From Poriferisodalis sp965208895 (GTDB lineage Bacteria > Actinomycetota > Acidimicrobiia > Acidimicrobiales > Poriferisodalaceae): DNA of 64,000 bases. This document shows positions 39,201-54,200 of this stretch, piece after piece. The position numbers and the translations under genes are program-made. The notes below the pieces were generated by a model. It saw only the letters and a list, made by a program, of their open reading frames with translations, was not told the DNA's origin and ran no database searches. Positions within the stretch are counted from its first letter, which is position 1. Each line of letters starts with the position of its first letter. The stretch covers positions 2,666,001 to 2,730,000 of the forward strand of contig NZ_OZ242363.1 of the NCBI RefSeq assembly GCF_965208895.1, given 5' to 3'.

Positions 39201-42200
39201 CGCAAGCCGTGACCGTCACGCCCGCCGAGGACGCCGACGCACACCACGAGCAGGTGTTCATCGCCCACACCGTCACCGGATACACGGGTGTCAGCGCGGC
39301 GCCGGTGGTGCTGATCGTCGTGCTCGACGACGAGAGCACCGACACCTCCGGCTTGGTGGTGGTGCCCGCCGAACTGCCCGCCAACCTGTTCTCCGGCGGG
39401 GCGACGCTGAACGTGGAACTGGTGCCGCTCGGCGTGTCGTTCGCCGGCGCAGGCGGCGGCGGCGGGCGAGGCGGCACCTCGGGCCGCAACGTCGGCGAGC
39501 AGCTCTGGAAAGCGACCACCGGCGAGCTGACCGCCGCCGGGCTGGCCCATATCACGCTCAGCGGAGCACCCGCAGGACTGTCGATCTCATCGGCCCGCCT
39601 GGTGGTCACCCGTGACGAGAGCGCGACTACCACCGACAAGTCGACCGGCGCCAATGCCGTGCTGGTGCTCTCGTACTCTGGCGCGGCCATCACCGCAGAC
39701 ACGACGGTCACCGTGAACGTGGGCGGGGCACTCCTGTCGCGCAGCGGCGGGGCGAAGTCGCCGCAGCCCTGCGACGGCACCCGAGACGCCGACGAGACGG
39801 CGTGTGCCGCCATCTCGGGCACCTTCACGGTCTCGGCGACGGCGCCCGCAGTCGTGGTGAAGCCGACCACGCTCGAACTGACCGAAGGCGGGGCCCCCGG
39901 CGAGTACACCGTCGTGCTGTCCACCGATCCGGGCACTGGCGCAACGGTTTTGGTGACGCCGGTATTGCCCGATGTCGCGACCCCCCCCGTGAATGTCAGC
40001 GGCGCGCTGACATTCACGGGGGGGGTCGCGGGCAGCTGGGCCACACCGCAGACGGTCACCGTGACACCTCTCGACGACGGCGACGCCGACAATGAGAGCG
40101 TCACGATCTCCCACACCGTGACCGGATACGGCAGCGTCGTGGCCGGGCCGTCGGTGGCGGTGACCGTCGCCGACGACGAGACGGTCTCGGCCACGCTCCT
40201 CGAAAGCGACGGCTCGACGGTGGTCACCGAGGCAGGCGCAGGCAACACCGATTCGTACACCATCGTGCTGGGCAGCCAGCCGACCGGCGAAGTCACCGTC
40301 ACCGTCACCAGCGACGACGCCACCGCCGCCACGGTGCGCACGACAGGCGCAGCAGGCGCCACTGCGGTGCTGACCTTCGGCACCGTGAACTGGGCCAGCC
40401 CGCAGCCCGTGACGGTGACCGGGGTGGCTGATACTGCCGACAACGCAGGCGGGGCTCGCACGGCCACGATCAGCCACCGCTTCTCCGGCGGCGGCTATTC
40501 CAGCGTGACCGTGGCAGACGTATCAGCCGCGGTGACCGACGACGACCCGACCACGGTCTCGCTCAGCGGAGGCGGCACGATCTCCGAAGGCGACGCCACT
40601 GCCACGGCGGAGGTGACGGTGACGCTCGGGCGAGCGCTCGGACCAGGCGAGGTGGTGGCGGTGCCGCTGGTGCTTGCCAGTTCGACCGGCGCGACCGTGT
40701 CTGGCACCACGAACCGCGATTTCACCTTGGCGCTGAAAGCGGGCCAGCCCGGCGCAGCGCTGTCGGGGGCGACCACCGCCGCGCCGGTGGTCACGCTCAC
40801 CGGCGCCAAGGGCAAGTCGGTGCGAACCGCAGTGGTGACGATCAGCGCCGCAGCCGGCCGCAATGACGGCGACACGACGGCTGAGACCGTCGCGGTGACG
40901 CTTGGCAACCAGGCCGCTTTCGACGCCCAGACCGCTACCAACGTCGTCGGCGGCGCGGCGCCTCACAGCTCCGCCAACAGCGCCACGGTGACGATCTTCG
41001 ACGACGACGGGCTGAGCGTGACGCTGGCGCGCACCGATTCGGGCGCGATCACCGAGGGCGCAGCGGCGACAGCGGATCGCCAAGCCGTGTTCACCGTCAC
41101 GCTGGGCCGCCCGCTGGTCGCGGGAGAGCGTTACACCGTCCCCCTCGCCATCGCCGGCAGCGGAATCACCGCAAGCGACTTCACGCTGGCCGCAGCCACC
41201 GGGCTCGGCGTCAACGCCGGCGTGACACTCGCAGCGCTGTCGGGTCTGGCGCCGACGGCGACCTTCGCGGGCCCCGGCGCGCAGACTGCCACCTTGACGC
41301 TGAGCGTCGCGAACGACAGCGACGACGAGCCGACCGAGACGGCGACCCTCACGCTCGGCACGCTGCCCTCGCCGCTGCGCGACGCCGGCGACACCGATCT
41401 CGACGGCAGCATCGACTCGACAGAGACCACTACTTCGGCGTCGGTGCAGATCGCCGACGACGACGCGACGCAGGTGCAGATCTTGCTTCTCGGCGCGGGC
41501 AATCCGGTGATCGGAGAGGTTCCCGAACGGCCGCCTGTCGGGGGCCACACGGGTGTGCTGGCGGCGGTGCTGGTGCAGCGGGCGCTCGTTGCGGGCGAGT
41601 CGCTCACCGTTCCGGTGGTCTTCGCCGGTGCATCCCCAGGCGACGGCCTCGCGGTCACGTGCCTGCCGATTGCAATGTCAGGAGCGACCTGCGGCGATTT
41701 CGCCTCAGCGACTGCATCGGGATGGACGGTGACCTTCACCGGCCCAGCCGACATGCCACGGGCGCAGTTGGTCTTCCGCGGCGCCGACGACGACGACGCC
41801 ATCGACGAATCGGTCACGATCAGCCTTGCCGCGTCGTCGCAGTCGGGCTCGCCCAGGATTGCCGCAACCGGATTGGGCGGGGGTGCGTCGGGGACCGGGC
41901 AGGTGTCGTTCCGCATCGACGACGACGACAACAACGCCGACATCGCCGTCAAGCTCACGGGCGGCGGCACCATCGAGGGCGCCACCTCGGGCAGCAGCAT
42001 CGACGTGGGGGTGGAACTGTCCCGCGCGCTCGCCGCCGGCGAGATCGTCGAACTCGACTTGGACTTTGTGACCGACCCTGCTTCTGAGTCAGTGTCGTTC
42101 GTGTTGCCGGCGAAGGCTGCGAACGGCCATGCCACGGTCACCGTGAGCGGCACCGGCGCCCGGTCCGGCACAGCTGCGCATCGGCTGATCTTCACAGGGG

Positions 42201-45200
42201 AAGACGGCGTCGAGGTTCGCTCGGCACGCCTTCGGATCGCCTCCACAGGCCTCGATGCGGGAGACCAGAGCGGGAACCCCAAGGTCGGGGGCGACAACAA
42301 CGGTTCGGACGAGGTGGTGACGATCTCACCGGACCTCGCCGCCGACTCTGACACCAAGGCGACGTTCGGCTTGAACGTGGTCGCGTACAGCGACGACGAC
42401 CCTGCGACCACCCACGATGCCACGACGGCGGTCAGAATCGCCGATGACGAAGCCACAGACCAGGTGATCTCCTGGACGACGGCGGGCGGTGCGGCGCTCA
42501 GCGCGGCCACGGTGAACGAGGGCGCCGACTACACGTTCACCGCGGCACTGCCCGCCGGCGTGACAGGCCCGGTGCTCGCTGCGCTGAACTACACCCATGA
42601 GACCACATCGGCGGCAGACTTCGACCCGCTGCCGATGTCGGTGTTCATCCCCTACGGGCAGTCCAGCGCCGAGGTCACGATCTCTGCTGTGGCTGACAGC
42701 ACCGCGGATGGCGACGAAGTGCTGCGGGTGGGCGCCGCTGATCCGCCCGGCTTCACTTTCGGCAGTGCCACATTCGACCTCACGGTCGCCGAACCCTCCA
42801 TCACGATCAGCCCGGTTGCCGCCTCGGTGGCCGAGGGCAGCGCCGCGTCGTTCACCGTCGAGGTGGCCCAGGCGCCCGCTGCCGATCTGACGGTGAACCT
42901 GAGCGTCGCTGAGGGCGCGGGCGACTTCGTGGCGGCATCCGACGAGGGCAGCGGCAAGTCGGTGGTGATCAAGGCCAACGCCAAGACCGCCACCTTCACG
43001 GTGGCCACAGTGGCCGACAGCGTCGACGAGCCCGACGGCGCCGTGACGGTCACCATCGTTGCCGGATCCGGTTATGTGCTCCAAGGAACACCGACAGCCA
43101 CGGTGGCCGTCACCGACGACGACTCCCCGCTGACGGTCACGCTGGCCCGCACCGACTCCGGAGCGATCACCGAAGGGGCCGCGGCGAAGGCCGACCGCGA
43201 GGCCGTCTTCACCGTGACCCTGAGCGCAGCGCTGCTCGCGGGCGAGAGCTTCACCGTGCCGCTGGCCGTCTCCGGGGTGGCAGCGGCAGACTTCACGCTC
43301 GCCGCCCAGACCGGCGCCGGCGTCAATACGGGGGTGACGCTGACGGGGGCCACCACCGCGACGCCGTCGCTTGAGTTCGCGGGGCCCGGCGCCCAGGTCG
43401 CCACGCTCGTGCTCAGCGCCGCCGACGACAGCGTCGACGAGCCCGGCGCTGAGGTCGCCACGCTGCGGCTCGGAACCCTGCCCGCGGGCCTGTTCGACGC
43501 AGGCGACGCCGACCACAACGGCGCCATCGGCGAGACCGAGACCGCCAGCTCGGCCGCGGTGCAGATCATCGACAACGACCCCACCACGGTGACGCTGCGC
43601 CGCATGAACCAGATCGCCAGCATCTACGAAGACCCCAGCCAGGACCGCACCAACGATCGAGACAACCGGAACGTGCATCTCGTACTGGAGCTGAGCCGCA
43701 GGCTGGTCGGCGACGAGACGCTGGTGGTGCCGATCCGGTTCGCGGGCGCCACGCCGGGCACAGACATCAAGGTGGAGTGCCGCGGCCCCCCGTGTGCGGG
43801 CTTCGACCCGCTGAGCACCAAGCAGATCTTCTTCGCCGACGCCGCGTCGGCACAAGTGACCTTCACGGCCACATCGGGAACACTGGCGCACCTGCACATC
43901 ACCGGCATGACCGACGCCGACACGGTCGACGAGTCGGTCACGGTCTCGATCCCGGCATCGTCGCAGACCGGTTCGCCCCAGATGACTGCCACCCGCCTCG
44001 GCGGCGGGGCCAGCGGGTCGGGCACGGCCTCGTTCACCGTGATCGACAGCGCCGGCGTCGAGACGATCACCGTGAAGGCGACCGGCGGCGGCAGCATCGA
44101 GGGGCATCTGTCGAGCGGCCCCGGCAGCACCGCCGAGGCGGTGGTCGAACTGTCGCGCGCGCTGACCGCCGGCGAATCGGTAACCGTCGGGGTGCAGCTC
44201 GACACGAGCACCGCCGCCGCGCTGCCGGGCAACTCGAATCCCGACGTGGCGTTGACGATCAGCGGCGACGGCGTTGCCTCGAGCCGTTTCTCCGGCACGG
44301 CTACCAGAGCGATCTGGGAGGTCACCTTCACCGGCAGCGACTCCGACACGGTGCAGCGGGCCGTGCTGCGATTCGCCTCCACCGGCCGCGACGCCGGCGA
44401 CCAGAGCGGCGATCCCAGCACCGGCGGCGACGGCGACGGCGACGATGAGGTCGTCACCGTCAACGTGAACGCGGGCCTGCTGCCGCGGGCCACCGAAGGA
44501 CTCGACGTCGCCTCCTTCGACGACGGCGATGCGGCGACGACCCACGACGCGACCACCGCGGTGCTGATCGCCGACGACGAGGCCGACGATGGGGTCATCA
44601 CCTGGACCGACGCCGACGGCACAGCACTGAGCGCCGCCTCGGTCGACGAAGGCCAGTCGTTCACCTTCAAAGCAGTACTGCCGACCGGTGCCACCGGCCC
44701 GGTCGAGATTCCGCTCACCTACAACCACACGTCCACCTCGGCTGCCGATTTCGACGCCCTGCCGGCATCGATATTCATTCCCTACGGCCAGACCGAAGGC
44801 ACGGTCGTCATTGCCGCCAAGTCCGACGCCACCGCAGAGTCAGACGAGGTGCTCAAGGTGGGCGGCAGCGACCCGCCGGGCTACACGCTCGACTCGGCCG
44901 CTTTCGACCTGACCGTCGTGGGCAACAGCGCGGCGGGGGTGACGATCGCCGAGTCGAACGGCTCGACGGTGGTTGCCGAGAAAGACGGTGTGGATTCCTA
45001 CACGGTGGTGCTCGACACGCGTCCGGCGTCTGCGGTGGACGTACGCGTGCAGTCCTCCGACCAAGATGCGCTGTTGGTGCGCGAGGGCACGACAGGGTTG
45101 TGGGCGCGCACGGTGTGGCTGAGATTCCTGCCGACCGATTTCGGGACGCCGCGCACGGTTCAGGTGCGCGGGGTGGACGACTCGGTCGCGAACGCGGGCA

Positions 45201-48200
45201 ACGCGCGGACCGTGACGGTGACCCACACAGTGGCCTCGGTCGACGCCGATTACGACGGGCTCCAGGTGCGGTCGGTGACGGTGTCGGTGACCGACGACGA
45301 GGGCACCGATGCAGTGTTCGGCGCGGTGCCGTCGGATCTGGTGCTCGCGGAGAACGCAGACGGTTCGACGACGGCGCTCCAGGTGGGCTCGCCGGTGACC
45401 GCGACCGATGCCGACAACGACCCGATCGTCTACTCGCTCGAGGGTCTTCGGCGGGGTCTTCGGGTGCCGTCGGGCTTCGTGATCGACGCGGGCACGGGCC
45501 AGATCTCCTATACGGGCACAGGCGTCGATCGGGAACTGGTCGACGGCTCGCTCACCTTCACGGTGGTGGCCACATCGCTGGGCGTGAGCGGTGCCCCGAC
45601 GGCGGTGCGTCAGCAGGTGACGGTGACGGTGACCGACGTCGATGAGGGCGACGCCTCGGTGGCACTGTCGGGAACGCCGGTGGCGGGGCGCTCGTCGGTG
45701 TCGTTCGCGGGCCTGTCGGGCGATCCCGACGGCGTGGCGACGAGCCGCGCGGACCTGTCGTTGCTGTGGCAGGCGTCGTCGGACGGGGGCGTCACATGGG
45801 CTGGCGCGACGGGCGCGGGCGCCATGACGGGCACGTACACGGTCGCCGCCGCGGATGCGGGCAAGCATCTGCGCCTGCGGGTGGTCTACGTGGACGGCGG
45901 CGGCACCACCGAGACGGTGTACTCCGACCCGGTGCCGGTGGCAGGCCTCGGCGCAGTCTCGGCGACGGTGCGGGTGATCGACGCGGTGGCGACCGAGGGC
46001 TCGGCGACCGATGTGGCGGTGCTGCGGGTCGCGCTCGACGCGACGCTGCTCGCCGGCGAGTCGGTCACGGTGCCGCTGGTGTTCTCCGGCGGAACCGCAG
46101 GCACGCACTACTCGCTGGCGCGCGGCGCGGCCTCCGCGACGGGCACGACGGTCGGCAACAGCGGGGTGACGTTCACCGGCCCTGTCTCGGGGCAGGCGTG
46201 GGTGACGCTGTCGGCGCTGGCCGACAGCGACGCCCTCAAGCGGGTGCTGTCGGTGTCGACGGGCACGCTCACGGCGTCGGGGCCGACGTTGAGCGGGGCG
46301 ATGCTGCACGGCAGCGTCGCAGGGCCGTCGACGGTGGTGCTGGCCGAGCCTGCGGGGGCCCGGGTGGTGAATGTGAGCCTGGCGTCGCCGTCGGCATCGG
46401 AGGGCACGTCGGTGGCGGTGGTGGTGAGCCTTCCCGGAGGTCCGCTGGGCACCGAGGTGTCGGTGCCCTTGTCGGTGTCGGGCACGGGGGTGTCGGCCGA
46501 CGACTACCGGCTGGCGTCGCCAGTGCTGATCCGCGCCGGCGCCGATGAGGCGGCGACCGATCTCGAGGTGCTTGCCGACGACGTCGAAGAGGGGCCGCAG
46601 TCGTGGACAGTGGCGACCGGGAACCTGCCTGCGGGCCTGGTCGCCGGCACGACAGGTTCGCTGGCGGTCACCGACGCCGCCGCGGCGCCTGAAGACGGGT
46701 CGCTGTCGGTGAGGCTGCTGTCGAGGGACTCGACGGCGACCGAGGCGAGCACTTCGAACGGGCTGCTGCGGGTGTCGTTGAGCCCGCGAGGCCTGCTGTC
46801 GGGCGAGACGCTGGTGATTCCGCTGGTGCTGTCGGGTGGCTCGCTGGGCGTCGATATGTCGCTGTCGTTGCTGGGGTCGCCCACCGGAGTGAGCTACGCG
46901 GCGGGGACGTTGACGTTCACCGGCCCGTCGGCTCGCAGTGCCGACTTGACGGTCACGGCGCTAGCCGACGACGACGCCGTGACCGAACGGGTCACCGTCG
47001 CGGCGGGAACGCCGACCGCGACAGCCATACCGGTACCGGTGACGGCTCGGTCGTCGGCGTTGTTCGTGCTCAACGACGTCAGCCATGCGAAGGTCGTGGT
47101 GGCCGGCGGCGTGCGGCGGGCACTGGTCGTGTCGGAGCCGTCGGGCACTGCCCGCTACGCGCTGAGGCTTTCGACGCGGCCGTCGGGGACGGTGATCGTC
47201 ATGCCCGCGGTGCCCGCAGGCTCGGGCGTGAGCGTCTCGGGCCCTGTCATCTTCGACGCCGACGACTGGAGCGCCGACAAGTACGTGACGCTCACCGCGG
47301 TCAACGACAACGCCGACACGCCGCGCCGTGACGTGACGGTCACCCACGCTGTCACTGCGGTGAACGATGCCCAATACGGCGCCTCGTCGGCGGCTGCGGT
47401 GGGAGTGACCGTCGTCGATGACGACGCGACGGAGGTGTCGCTGGCCCGCTCCGACTCGGGCGGCATCGTCGAGGCCGGCGCGACCGATCAAGCAGTGTTC
47501 GAGGTGTCGCTGGCTCGTGAGCTCGCTGGCGGCGAGACCGTCGTGGTGCCGGTGCTGTTCAGCGGCACCGGCGTGACCGGCAACGACTTCGCTCTGGCGC
47601 TCGACACCAGCGACGGGCGCAGCAGTGCGGTGCGGCTGGTCCGCGGCGGCACGCTCAGCGCGGTCCTCACGTTCGGCCCTGGTGCGGAGACCGCTCATCT
47701 TGTGGTCACCGCAGTGCGTGACAGCCTCGACGAGCCCGCCGAGACGCTCACCGTCAGCCTCGCCAGCGGGGCCCAGTTCGCCGCCGCGCGCAGCGTCATC
47801 GACGGCGGCGCCGCGCCGAGCCCCACCGCCAGCAGTGCCACGGTCGCCGTCGCCGACGCCGACGCACCGCTCGTGGTCACCCTGTCGGGCGGCAGCGCGA
47901 CACCCGTAGCCGAGGGCGCCTCCGACGCTGCGGTGGGCCTGACGCTGACGCTGTCGCGGGCGCTGATCGCGGGTCAGCGGCTGTCGGTGCCGCTGGCGTT
48001 CACCGGCGGCGCCATCGGGTCGCAATTCGCGCTCGCGCTCGACGGCACGCCTGCGGGCGTGAGCCTCGCGGCGGGCACGGTGACGTTCACCGGGCCGTCC
48101 GCTGAGTCGGCATCGCTGTCGGCGGTGCCGCTGCACGACCCCGACTCAGCCGACGAGCGCATCACGGCGACGATCCCGGCGACCGCGGCAGGCATGACCG

Positions 48201-51200
48201 CTGAGGGTCTCGCCGACACGATCACCGGCACCGGCACGGCCCGCATCGCGATCACCGACGACGACACCGGCAGCGTGCTCAGCGCCGTGGCGGTGTCTCC
48301 GGTGGAGGGCTCGTCAGCTTCGTACACGATCCGCCTCGCGAGCCGGCCTACCGGCACGGTGACCATCACGCCGGTGTCGTCGGCCACGGCAGCGGCGACC
48401 GTGTCTGGCTCGCTGCAATTCACTCCCCAAGACTGGAGCGTGCCCCAGACGGTGACCGTCACCGCGCCCGACGACGACGTCGACGTGCAGGCCGGCACCC
48501 GCACCGCCGTCGTGTCTCACACCGTGACCGCGGTGCAGGCAGCCGACGCGCTGGTCGCCGTCGCCGACGTGGCCGTGACCGTCATCGACGACGACCCGAC
48601 CACCGTGCGCATCATCTCGCAGGCCGCAGCTGTGCTCGAATCCGGCGGCACCGCCGAGTTCGACGTGGCGCTGGGCCGTGGTCTGGGCGAGGGCGAGCGG
48701 ATCGACGTGCCCCTGTCGATTTCGGGCGCCGGCATCACCAGCGGCGACTACACGCTCACGTTCAAGGCCCGCGAAGAGGGCATGAGCTTCAACGACGCGG
48801 CGTCGGCGTCGACAACGGCGCCGCTGACCAGCGATGCGCCGGTGATCGAGTTCACCGCCGGGTCGGGCATTGCGCGGCTCGTGCTCACCGCGGTGTCCGA
48901 CGCTGTCGACGAGGGCAACGGCGAGACGATCCGCATCGCTGTGGGCACCCAGGCAGCGCTCGACGCGCAGAGCGGCACCAGCGTCGGGGGAGGCGCAACG
49001 CCCGACCCGGACCGGCCGACTGCGATGACCGTCGAGATCGTGGACGACGACGCAGGCACCCCCGCAGTCCTCGTGACCACCACAGCGGGCGGGACGCGCG
49101 TCGTCGAGGGCGCCGATGCCGACACCTACTCGGTGCGCCTCGCGACAGCGCCGACCGGCACAGTGACAGTCACTGCGACGGCGCCCAGTGGGCTCGAGGT
49201 CCGCGCGGCCGGCGGCTCGTGGGGCCCCTCCGCGCAGCTCAGCTTCGACGCGGCGACCTGGTGGCAGCCCCAGACGCTGTCGGTACGAGCACCGCTCGAT
49301 GCCGCCGACCCGCCCGGTCCCTCGACGACAGTGCAGGTGACGCACACCGTGTCGGGGTACGGGGCCGTGGTCGCAGGGCCGCCGCTGAGCGTTCAGATCG
49401 TCGATACGACGCCGACGACCGTGTCGCTGCGCGGCGGCGGCACGGTGCGCGAAGGCGACTCCGCCGTCACCGCCACGGTGACCGTCACGCTGTCCAGAGC
49501 GCTGGCCGCGGGCGAGACAGCCGAAGTGCCGCTCACCTTGGCGAGCCCCACCGGGGCGCGGCTCTCCGCGCCGTCTCGATTCAGGCCGCTGCGATGGACG
49601 GCGAGCGGCACCGGCGTCAGCATCGTCGGCGACTCGGTGACCAAACGCCCGCCGTTGACCACCATCAATCTGGCGGTGCGCTTCACCGGCACAGGCGCCC
49701 GCACCGCGACCATCACCTTCGCCGCCACCAGCGTCGATCCCGACAAGGCCGACGAGACGGTCAACATCTCGATCGGTCCCAGCCTCAATTACGCCCCTCG
49801 GCCCACCAACCTCGCCGGCGGTCTCGCGGCCGACACCGCTGCGCGCACAGCAACCCTCACCATCACCGACGACGACAGCGACGACGCCGAGCCGGTGACG
49901 GTCTCGCTGTCGCGCACCGACACCGCTGCCGATGAGGCATCGGTGCTCGAGGCGGCGACGGCTGCGCGCAAGTACCGCGAGGCGGTGCTGGAGGTGGAGC
50001 TGGATCGTGCGTTGGTGTCGGGCGAGCGAGTGGACGCGCCGCTGGTGGTGTCGGGAGTGTCAGCGTCGGAGGTCTCGCTGTCGCTGGCGTCGGGAGACGG
50101 TGTGAACACGGGGGTGAGCCTGGAGTCCGGTGCCACGCTGGCGCCCACGGTGAGCTTCCGAGGGGCGGGGGCGAAAACGGCGACGCTGGTGCTGACCGCT
50201 GCGGCCGACGGCGTCGATGAGGGCGCGGAGACCGCGACGATCGCGCTGGGCAGTGACGCTGCGTTCGCGGCTGACACCGATACCAATGTGGCCGGCGGTG
50301 CGGTTCCGGCGGCGAGCAATTCGGCGCAGGTGGGGATCGTGAGCTCTGAGGACACACCCACCGTGACCGTCACGGCGCAGCGGGCGTCGGTGCGCGCCGG
50401 CAGCGGAGCACTGTTTGTGGTGTCGGCGAGCCCGATGCCGGCTGCGGATCTGGCGGTGTCGGTGAGGGTGGCCGAGACCGGGGGCCATCTGTGGCGGTTC
50501 ACTCCGGCAGGCGACACGACAGTGACGGTGTGGGCCGGCACCGGCGACGCCTACCTCATCATGCGCACTGAGCGGGGGCAGAGCCTCGCGCAGGGGTCCG
50601 TGTCGGCCACGATCCGGCCAGGCCCGTACGCGATCGGGTCGCCCGGCTCGGCGACCGCGCAGGTGCGGCCGATCATCGATGCGACGATGCGCAAGGCGGC
50701 GTCGGTCGCGGTCGGCGAGGCGTCGGGCCATCAAGACGTCGAGATCGCGCTGCCGCGGGCGCTGGCGGGCGCGGAGACCTACACGCTGTCGCTGTCGGTG
50801 ACCGGCGCGGTTGTCGGCGACGATCTCACGGTCGCGCTGCATCCCGCGGACCCCACAGGGGTGACGCTGCTGACGTCGGGTCTGTACAGCGCGCAGAATC
50901 CGGCGGTGCGGTTCGCGGCAGGCGCGCGAACCGCGACGCTCCGGTTCAGCCCGGTCGACAATGACCGACGCTCGCAGCCGCTGGTGACGGTCACCGCGGG
51001 CCGCGCCCAGACGACGGGCGGCATAGCGGACGGCGACGAGCCGGCCGGCTCGGTGAGGTTCGCGATCGTCGACGACGAGACCGGCGACGTGACGGTTCCC
51101 GCGGACTGGCCGCTGGCGCCGAACGGGCTGAGCGGCGGCGATTCGTTCCGGCTGCTGGCGGTCACGTCGCAGACCCGCAACGCGGCCTCGGCCGCTATCG

Positions 51201-54200
51201 GCGAGTACGACGTGTTCGCCCAGGCGCTCGTGTCGGTCGGCCACGCCGCAGTGGTGCCCTATGCGGGCCTGTTCAACGTGGTGGCCAGCACCGCCGCGGT
51301 GGATGCCCGCGACCACACGTCGACCACGTTCACCTCCACCGACAAGGGCGACCCGGTGTACTGGCTTGCGGCTACTGCCGATACGGCCAAGGTGGCCGAC
51401 GACTACGAAGACTTCTACGACGGCGGATGGGCCAATGAGAACGCCCCCCGCGACGAGACCGGCGCTGCGGCAGCGCTCAGCACAGGCGGCTACTTCACCG
51501 GCTCTGTCGCTGCGGGCACCGCCGCCAGCGGCCAGGAGCTCGGCGCGGCAGGCTCAGCCAGCGCCGGGGTCCGCATCGGCAAGCTCAACGACAGCGGCGC
51601 CGGGGTCGGCCCGCTCAGCGCCGCGACCCAGACTGCCGCCAAGAACTCCTCGCTGCGGTTCTATGCCCTGTCGCCGGTGTTCACCATCGCGGACCCGCCG
51701 CCGGTGCCGGTGCCGGAGATCTCGATCACTGCGGGTACGTCGCCAGTGATCGAGGGCAGGCGGCCGGTGTGGTTCACGGTGACAGCCGACCCTGCACCGG
51801 ATGCTGATCTGACGGTGAATCTGACCGTGACGGAGACCAGTACCGGCGGCGGCGATTTCGTCGCTGCGGCCAATGAAGGCAGCGGCAAGACGGTGACGAT
51901 CCGGGCGAACCAGGCCACTGCGACGTTCGTCTTCGTGACGGTGCCCGACACGGTCGATGAGCCCGACGGCGCGGTGTCGGTGACGGTGGCGGCCGGTTCG
52001 GGCTACACGGTGAGCGGTACCGACTCGTCGGACTCGGTCGCGGTGTCCGATGACGATCCGCTGTCGCTGACGCTGTCGCGTGATGCGGGGGCGAGCATCG
52101 ACGAGGGCGCCTCGCTGGGTTACGCCCTCACGTTGAGCCGAGCGCTGGGGGCCGGCCAGAGCGTGACCGCGACGTTGGCGGCGGGCGGCACGGCCGCTTG
52201 GTGGACCGACTACCGGCTCGCGTGCCCGGATCCGGTGCCTGCCGGCGTGACGTGCACGATGACTCAGGCCACTCGACAGGTGGTGCTGTCCTCGAGCTTC
52301 GCGGGCACGTCGCTGGCCCTCACCTTGACGGCTGAACGCGACGGGAACGCCGACGATGCAGAGACCGTGGACCTGGGCTTGTCGGCGGCCACTTTTGCAG
52401 GCGCCTATGCCGACGGGACGCCGCGTGACATCGACAATGCACGGCCGCTGACCATCAACGACCCCGCTGTGCTGGTGTCACCGGTGTCGGTGTCGGTGGC
52501 TGAGAGAGGCCCGGCCGGTTCATATGAGGTCTGGCTGCAGTCTGATCCACGCGGCAAGGTGACGGTCACGCCGACGTCGGGCGATGCGGGCGCGGTGACG
52601 GTGGGTGCACCGCTGGCGTTCGACTCGACGAATTGGAGCAAGAAGCAGTCGGTGTCGGTGACGCCGGTGACCGACGCCGATGCCGCCGATGAATCCGTGA
52701 CGGTGACCCACACGGTCTCGGGCTACCGAGCGGTGGTGTCAGGTCCGTCGGTGACCGTGACGGTGGCCGACTACGAGTCGCTGCCGACCGTGTCGCTGTC
52801 GATATCGGGCGACGGCACCGCAAGCGAAGGCGACACTCTCACCTTGACGGCGACGCTGTCCGCTGCGGTCTCGCCGCCGGCAGCGGTGACGATCCCGCTT
52901 CTGCGCATGGCTGGCAGCGCCGGCGTGGACGACGTGGACCTGCCGGCGCAGATAGAGATCGCCCCCGGCCAGCGAACGGCCACGGCCAAGCTGACCGTCG
53001 TCGCCGACGGCATCGATGAGATCGACGAGGTATTCACCGTGGGCCTCGGCCGCAACCTGGGTGGCGTCCGCCCCCATCCCAGCGCCGGCACTGCCGATCT
53101 GACGATCACCGACGCTGACCCGACGACGGTGACCTTGGTCCCCGCCGTCGGCGTCGCCCACGAAGGACAGCGGGAGACCGATTCCGATGGAGTCCCCATC
53201 ACTCCCGCGAGGTATGTCGCGAGCACGCTCGGGAGGTTCTCCGTCGACACCGGCAGGGCCTTGTTGGCCGGTGAGCAGGTGTCGGTGCCGCTGGTGTTCA
53301 GCGGCGACCGCTCTGCATCCGATTTCGTGCTGTCCCTGTCGTCGGAGTCCTCGCCTGGGGGGGTGTCGCTGTCGGGCTCGGCGATCACCTTCAGCGGCGG
53401 CCACGGCACAGATGTGCTCGCGGCAGTGGTGACGCTGCTGGCGCTGCCTGACGCGGACGCGGTCAACGAGGTGGTCACTGTCTCGTTGGGTGCGGCGACA
53501 GTTACCGGCATCGCCGACGGCGCCCAGGTACGGGGTGCCGCACTCATCACCGTCGTAGACCTCCACGGCGGCACGGGAGCACGGACGCTGGCGCTGAAGT
53601 CGGTCGATGCCGTTGTCGATGAGCCGCCGAAGACCCATCAAGCTGCGACGCAGCGTTCCGAGGCATTCTTCACCGCGCTGCTGACGTCGGGCCGGGGTCC
53701 CGCCGACGTTCGCTTCTGTGCCAGCGACGGCACTGCCACCTACGGCACCGACTACGTCTTCGCCAACGGGACCGCTGTGGCGGGCCAATCCGATCCGTCC
53801 TGCGTCGATCTCAGCATCGGAGCGTTTCAGGCATCTGTGACGGCCCGAGTGACGGTCGTCGACCCGCTCGCGGTCGGCGACGACACCGACGATCCCGACA
53901 AGCGATTCACGGTCACCGTCTCGCTGCCGACGCCAGTGGCCGGCGTGTCGGTCTCGGCGACCGAGCACACCGTGACCGGCATCGTTGCAGACGACGATCC
54001 GACGGCGGTGTCGCTGAGCGGCGGCGGAACCATCACCGAGGGCGACACCACCACCGCCGCCGAGGTGACGGTGCAACTCGGTCGAGCGCTCGTCGCGGGC
54101 GAGACCATCGAAGTGCCGCTGGTGCTGAGCTCGACCACGGGCGCGACGCTTTCGGGCAGCGCGGCGGCATTCGCGATCACCAAGAAGTCGGGTGCCGGCG

